This document shows, one piece after another, positions 59,663 to 62,329 of a stretch of 62,329 nt of DNA. Every line of letters begins with the position of its first letter. Positions within the stretch are counted from its first letter, which is position 1. The position numbers and the translations under genes were made by a program. Origin of the DNA: JAHDDW01 sp964648795 (lineage in GTDB: Bacteria; Actinomycetota; Acidimicrobiia; Acidimicrobiales; SZUA-35). Where the stretch lies: assembly GCA_964648795.1 (NCBI GenBank), contig CAZYMB010000012.1, positions 1-62,329 of the forward strand, read 5' to 3'. The notes under the pieces are model-generated. The model was not told where the DNA came from. It ran no database searches and saw only the letters and a list, made by a program, of their open reading frames with translations.

Positions 59663-59663
59663 A

Positions 59664-60077
59664 TTACTCTTCGCTTGGAGTGGTCTCAGCCTCTTGGCTG
59701 CGCTGCACGAACCCAAGGCGTATGTTGTGGAGCGACTCTTTTAGAGTTGGTTCGGCCTGGCCAAGTTGGCCTTCCATGCCCTCAACAAGAGTAGTAAGAG
59801 CGTCCACAGCGACCTTGGTTGACGCTAGGTCAGGCTTTTCGGCCGTTAAATGGATTGCAGCTAGTTCATAGAGGCCAATAGCATGGTTGGCTATAACGTC
59901 TCGTACGTCAGCTCCCAAGATCTGTTCTCTAGCCTCAGATAGCTGCTTAGCCATTTCTTGCGCTTGTTGTTGCTGCTCTGGGGTTAATTCTGGTTGTTCA
60001 GCGCCAGCTGGAGCCTGTGCTCCACCGTTTGCGTCTTCCGGTACGTTGTGTTCTCCACCTGGGGTCCAAATACTCAT
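59664..60077 (-). CDS. DUF1844 protein
   Basis: The 137-residue protein has a Pro/Gln-rich N-terminus (about residues 1-40). The DUF1844 core follows: ANHAIGLYELAAIHLTAEKPDL, VDALTTLVEGMEGQLG and LKESLHNIRLGFVQRSQ. The domain is a helical bundle of unknown function that is commonly next to infC in actinobacteria, as here. It converges with the EAL gene, with 1 nt between them. Confidence 0.85.
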   Translation of the reverse strand: MSIWTPGGEHNVPEDANGGAQAPAGAEQPELTPEQQQQAQEMAKQLSEAREQILGADVRDVIANHAIGLYELAAIHLTAEKPDLASTKVAVDALTTLVEGMEGQLGQAEPTLKESLHNIRLGFVQRSQEAETTPSEE

Positions 60078-60253
60078 TCGTTTACCCTAGGGGTTTGATG
60101 CCTGATTCGTCGCAAACCAGACAAAAGCAGCTAGAGTAATGGGGCTTAAGAAGTGAGCTTTGCTCCACCCGGCCACACAGTGAGTTAGGGTTTAGGATCA
60201 ACATTTGTTGGTTTAAGGTGCGAATCTCACTCTGAGGCATTGTTCAATTGTTA

Positions 60254-60257
60254 GGAG
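60254..60257 (+). promoter_or_regulatory. Shine-Dalgarno of infC, deciding its AUA start
   Basis: GGAG (in TTAGGAGTTAG) lies 6 nt before ATA 60264. The in-frame TAG at 60252-60254 rules out any start further upstream, and no ATG, GTG or TTG occurs in frame between that stop and the conserved IF3 sequence. Confidence 0.7.
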
Positions 60258-60263
60258 TTAGTC

Positions 60264-60920
60264 ATAGCTGGTTCATCTGAGCCCCGAATCAATTCACAGA
60301 TTCGTGCGCGTGAAGTTCGTTTAATTGGTCCCCAAGGGGAACAGGTCGGTATCAAGTCTCTGCAAGAAGCTTTGTCAATGGCAGAAGCTCACGATCTAGA
60401 CCTAGTTGAGGTAGCAGACAAGGCTGATCCGCCTGTGTGCAAAATCTTGGATTACGGAAAGCACAAGTACGAGAACGCTCAGAAAGCAAAAGAGTCAAAG
60501 CGTAAAACCAAGCAAACTCAAGTCAAAGAGATGAAGTACCGTCCAAAGATTGGTATCGGCGACTTCGAGACCAAGACCAAAAAGGTCGAGGCATTTCTTG
60601 AAGAGGGCAACAAGGTCAAAGTCACAGTTATGTTCCGTGGTCGTGAGGTAACGCACCCAGAGCTTGGTCGCAAGATCTTGGACGACATCATCGAACGAGT
60701 TGAACACTTCGCTCAGGTCGAAACCGCTCCATCTCGTGAGGGCCGCAACATGACAATGGTGCTAGCTCCGCTAGGTAAGAAGAACCGCAAGAAGAAGCGT
60801 AAGAATATCGAAGCAGAAGAGGCTGCAGCAGCAGCCGTAGAAGAGGCGCAGGCAGCGTCATCCGAAGCAGCAACCGAAACACCTGCAGAGCCAGTACAAG
60901 CTGGCACAACCGAGAGTTAA
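60264..60920 (+). CDS. infC: Translation initiation factor IF-3 with an AUA start codon
   Basis: Binds the 30S subunit and checks initiator codon pairing. In-frame translation from 60264 gives the IF3 N-terminus: EPRINSQIRAREVRLIGP, then EQVGIKSLQEALSMAEAHDL, PVCKILDYGKHKYE and, in the C-domain, VTVMFRGREVTHPELG. The only suitable start is ATA, placed 6 nt after GGAG; ATC 60288 and ATT 60300 lack such a site. ATG 60372 would delete 36 residues of a conserved domain. A 218-residue product results, with an Ala/Glu-rich tail. The infC-rpmI-rplT order is standard. Confidence 0.93.
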   Translation: MAGSSEPRINSQIRAREVRLIGPQGEQVGIKSLQEALSMAEAHDLDLVEVADKADPPVCKILDYGKHKYENAQKAKESKRKTKQTQVKEMKYRPKIGIGDFETKTKKVEAFLEEGNKVKVTVMFRGREVTHPELGRKILDDIIERVEHFAQVETAPSREGRNMTMVLAPLGKKNRKKKRKNIEAEEAAAAAVEEAQAASSEAATETPAEPVQAGTTES

Positions 60921-60950
60921 TACAAGTCAACAATCAAGTGAGGTAAGCAA

Positions 60951-61145
60951 ATGCCAAAAATGAAAACAAACAAAGCAGCCAAGAAGCGCTTCAAAAAGAC
61001 GGGATCAGGAAAGCTTGTAAGAGGGCGTCGTAACCTGAATCACTTGTTGGAAAAGAAGTCGAGCACTCGTAAGCGCCGTTTAAAAGGCCAGCACGATGTT
61101 TCACCAGCTGATGCGAAGAACGTATCAGAAATGTTGTCGAGTTAG
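60951..61145 (+). CDS. rpmI: Large ribosomal subunit protein bL35
   Basis: The 64-residue basic protein has the L35 pattern: MPKMKTNKAAKKRFKKTGSG, then LVRGRRNLNHLLEKKSSTRKR and a helical end. GAGG lies 8 nt upstream of the ATG. Part of infC-rpmI-rplT. Confidence 0.96.
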   Translation: MPKMKTNKAAKKRFKKTGSGKLVRGRRNLNHLLEKKSSTRKRRLKGQHDVSPADAKNVSEMLSS

Positions 61146-61169
61146 AAAGTTAGTGGGAGGTAATTAGAA

Positions 61170-61529
61170 ATGGCAAGAGCACCAAGATCAGTAGCAAGAC
61201 GTAAAGGTCACAAAAGTGTCCTGAAAAAAGCTAAGGGCTATTACGGTAATAAGAGCCGTACGTTCAAATCCGCTAACGAAGCGGTCATGCATGCAGGTAA
61301 CTATGCATTCCGTGACCGTAGAGCTAAGAAGGGCGAGTTCAGAAAGCTTTGGATTCAGCGCATTAACGCAGCATGTCGCATCAACGGGACATCGTACTCA
61401 AAGTTTATTGCAGGGCTTAAGGCCGCCGAGATCGAAGTCGATCGTAAGCACCTAGCTGACCTAGCAATCAACGACGAGAATGCGTTCGCTGCACTAGTGG
61501 AGGCCGCTAAGCAAGCTCAGGCTAGCTAG
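61170..61529 (+). CDS. rplT: Large ribosomal subunit protein bL20
   Basis: The 119-residue assembly protein begins MARAPRSVARRKGHKSVLKK and has KGYYGNKSRTFKSANEAVMHA and RRAKKGEFRKLWIQRINAA, the family signature. GGGAGG precedes the ATG. The stop TAG shares its last base with the GTG start of the next gene. Confidence 0.97.
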   Translation: MARAPRSVARRKGHKSVLKKAKGYYGNKSRTFKSANEAVMHAGNYAFRDRRAKKGEFRKLWIQRINAACRINGTSYSKFIAGLKAAEIEVDRKHLADLAINDENAFAALVEAAKQAQAS

Positions 61530-62290
61530 TGATAACAAGCGGTTCGAACTCTTCAGTTAGTAGCGTTCGAAAGCTAATAAAATCTGCGAAGGCTCGCGCC
61601 AAGGCGCGTGCCTTTTGCGTTGAGGGCGAAAAGCTTATTGCAGAGGCTCTTGAAGCTGGGTTTAGTTTGCAGCAACTGTTTTACGTGGGGGCGACTCCGG
61701 CAATTGCATCCGATGGCGAGCTAGTGGAAGTTTCAGAAGACATTATGGCTTCAATGGCTTCAACAGTTTCTGCTCAGCCGCAGCTAGCGGTATTCGCCAT
61801 GCCAGACGAAACACAGGCCAGCTTAGGAAGCTTTGTTCCAGTTTTAGTTGGTGTTAACGACCCAGGAAATCTGGGTGCGATTGCTAGAAGTTCTGAGGGT
61901 GCTGGCGTTTCAACGATTATGACCGTGGGCGACACCGTCGACCGCTTCAACCCAAAAGTAATTAGGGCCTCAGCTGGGTCCATATTTCGAGTCAGCTTTA
62001 TGGCATTCGACGAACTCTCAGTAGCAGTTGATGAGCTTAAGGCAAGAGGATACAAAACTTATGCGACGGCGGTTACCGCTGATGCTGGGGTTAGCCACAC
62101 AGAGGCCGACCTCGCCAACTGTGCTGTGGTATTCGGGTCAGAAGCACACGGGCTCTCTGAGTCAGAAGTTCAGCTTTGCGATGAAGTCGTGGCGATAGAA
62201 ACCGAAGGCAAGCTCGAGTCGCTTAACTTGGCTGCCTCAGTCGCCGTAATTGGGTTTGAATCTAAGCGCCAGAGAGCCAAATCTAGCTAG
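61529..62290 (+). CDS. SpoU/TrmH-family rRNA 2'-O-methyltransferase
   Basis: SPOUT-class RNA methyltransferase of 253 residues. The N-terminal substrate-binding domain has VRKLIKSAKARAKARAFCVEGEKLI. The knotted SAM-binding domain has GVNDPGNLGAIARSSEGAGV (motif 1), VFGSEAHGLSESEV (motif 2) and ESLNLAASVAVIGFE (motif 3). Such a gene commonly follows rplT and precedes pheS; the window ends before pheS. The target nucleotide is not visible. Confidence 0.93.
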   Translation: MITSGSNSSVSSVRKLIKSAKARAKARAFCVEGEKLIAEALEAGFSLQQLFYVGATPAIASDGELVEVSEDIMASMASTVSAQPQLAVFAMPDETQASLGSFVPVLVGVNDPGNLGAIARSSEGAGVSTIMTVGDTVDRFNPKVIRASAGSIFRVSFMAFDELSVAVDELKARGYKTYATAVTADAGVSHTEADLANCAVVFGSEAHGLSESEVQLCDEVVAIETEGKLESLNLAASVAVIGFESKRQRAKSS

Positions 62291-62329
62291 ATTTACAATC
62301 TAAGACCAAACGATTTTTGCGTAACCGGG

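Noticed and set aside
1..62329. CRISPR array, prophage, transposase or rRNA operon
   Set aside because: I found no regularly spaced repeats, no phage or transposase motifs and no rRNA sequence on either strand.

Overview
The window looks like one stretch of a mid-GC (roughly 48-50% by eye) actinobacterial chromosome, probably a marine Acidimicrobiia-like lineage assembled from short reads. The phylum call rests on gene content: an actinobacterial-type integration host factor between pyrF and gmk, a PriA without ATPase motifs, the order pyrR-pyrB-pyrC-carA-carB-pyrF-mihF-gmk-rpoZ-coaBC-metK-priA-def-fmt, and a DUF1844 gene beside infC. The class and habitat are inference. Two 100-N gaps (1927-2026 and 53051-53150) are each flanked by an exact 55-nt direct repeat. 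They look like unmerged contig overlaps rather than missing DNA, and collapsing them restores both interrupted genes.

Layout. 1-2160: end of a serine hydrolase gene, a CAU tRNA and two tandem YczE-like membrane proteins. 2195-7180: valS, a HAD phosphatase, a SHOCT-domain protein, a 52-residue membrane protein and tRNA-Val(UAC). 7179-11031: accessory genes (NUDIX, surface nucleoside hydrolase, DUF1653, ABM monooxygenase, thioredoxin-like lipoprotein). 11238-25901: a housekeeping block of yebC, ruvCAB, a VOC protein, queA, a GC-richer dacB-like carboxypeptidase, tgt, yajC-secD-secF, rel and aspS. 25898-28092: a VIT1-like transporter and two unrecognised proteins. 28130-37677: alaS-ruvX-mltG-aroE, a DUF4388 protein, prepilin peptidase, an aroK-aroB fusion, efp and nusB. 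37730-39385: a secreted CAP protein and an MBL hydrolase converging on a perfect terminator. 39456-47510: the pyrimidine operon. 47527-55348: mihF, gmk, rpoZ, coaBC, metK, priA, a fasciclin lipoprotein, def and fmt. 55334-62290: a PRTase, serC, YceI, a MogA-like protein, a GGDEF-EAL protein, DUF1844, infC-rpmI-rplT and an rRNA methyltransferase.

Regulation is the most informative layer. The pyr leader holds an exact match to the PyrR binding-loop consensus, then a Shine-Dalgarno and ATG, then a strong intrinsic terminator that lies inside the first codons of pyrR. This suggests control that links translation to termination. infC appears to start at AUA. At least nine genes (valS, ruvC, tgt, rel, aspS, alaS, mltG, def, the mogA-like gene) have a TANNNT -10 box ending 6-8 nt before the start codon, which points to leaderless transcripts and refines some starts. 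Other oddities are a tRNA-guanine transglycosylase without its zinc cysteines, a SecD with a long acidic insertion and a degenerate EAL protein. I see no CRISPR array, transposase, prophage or rRNA gene.
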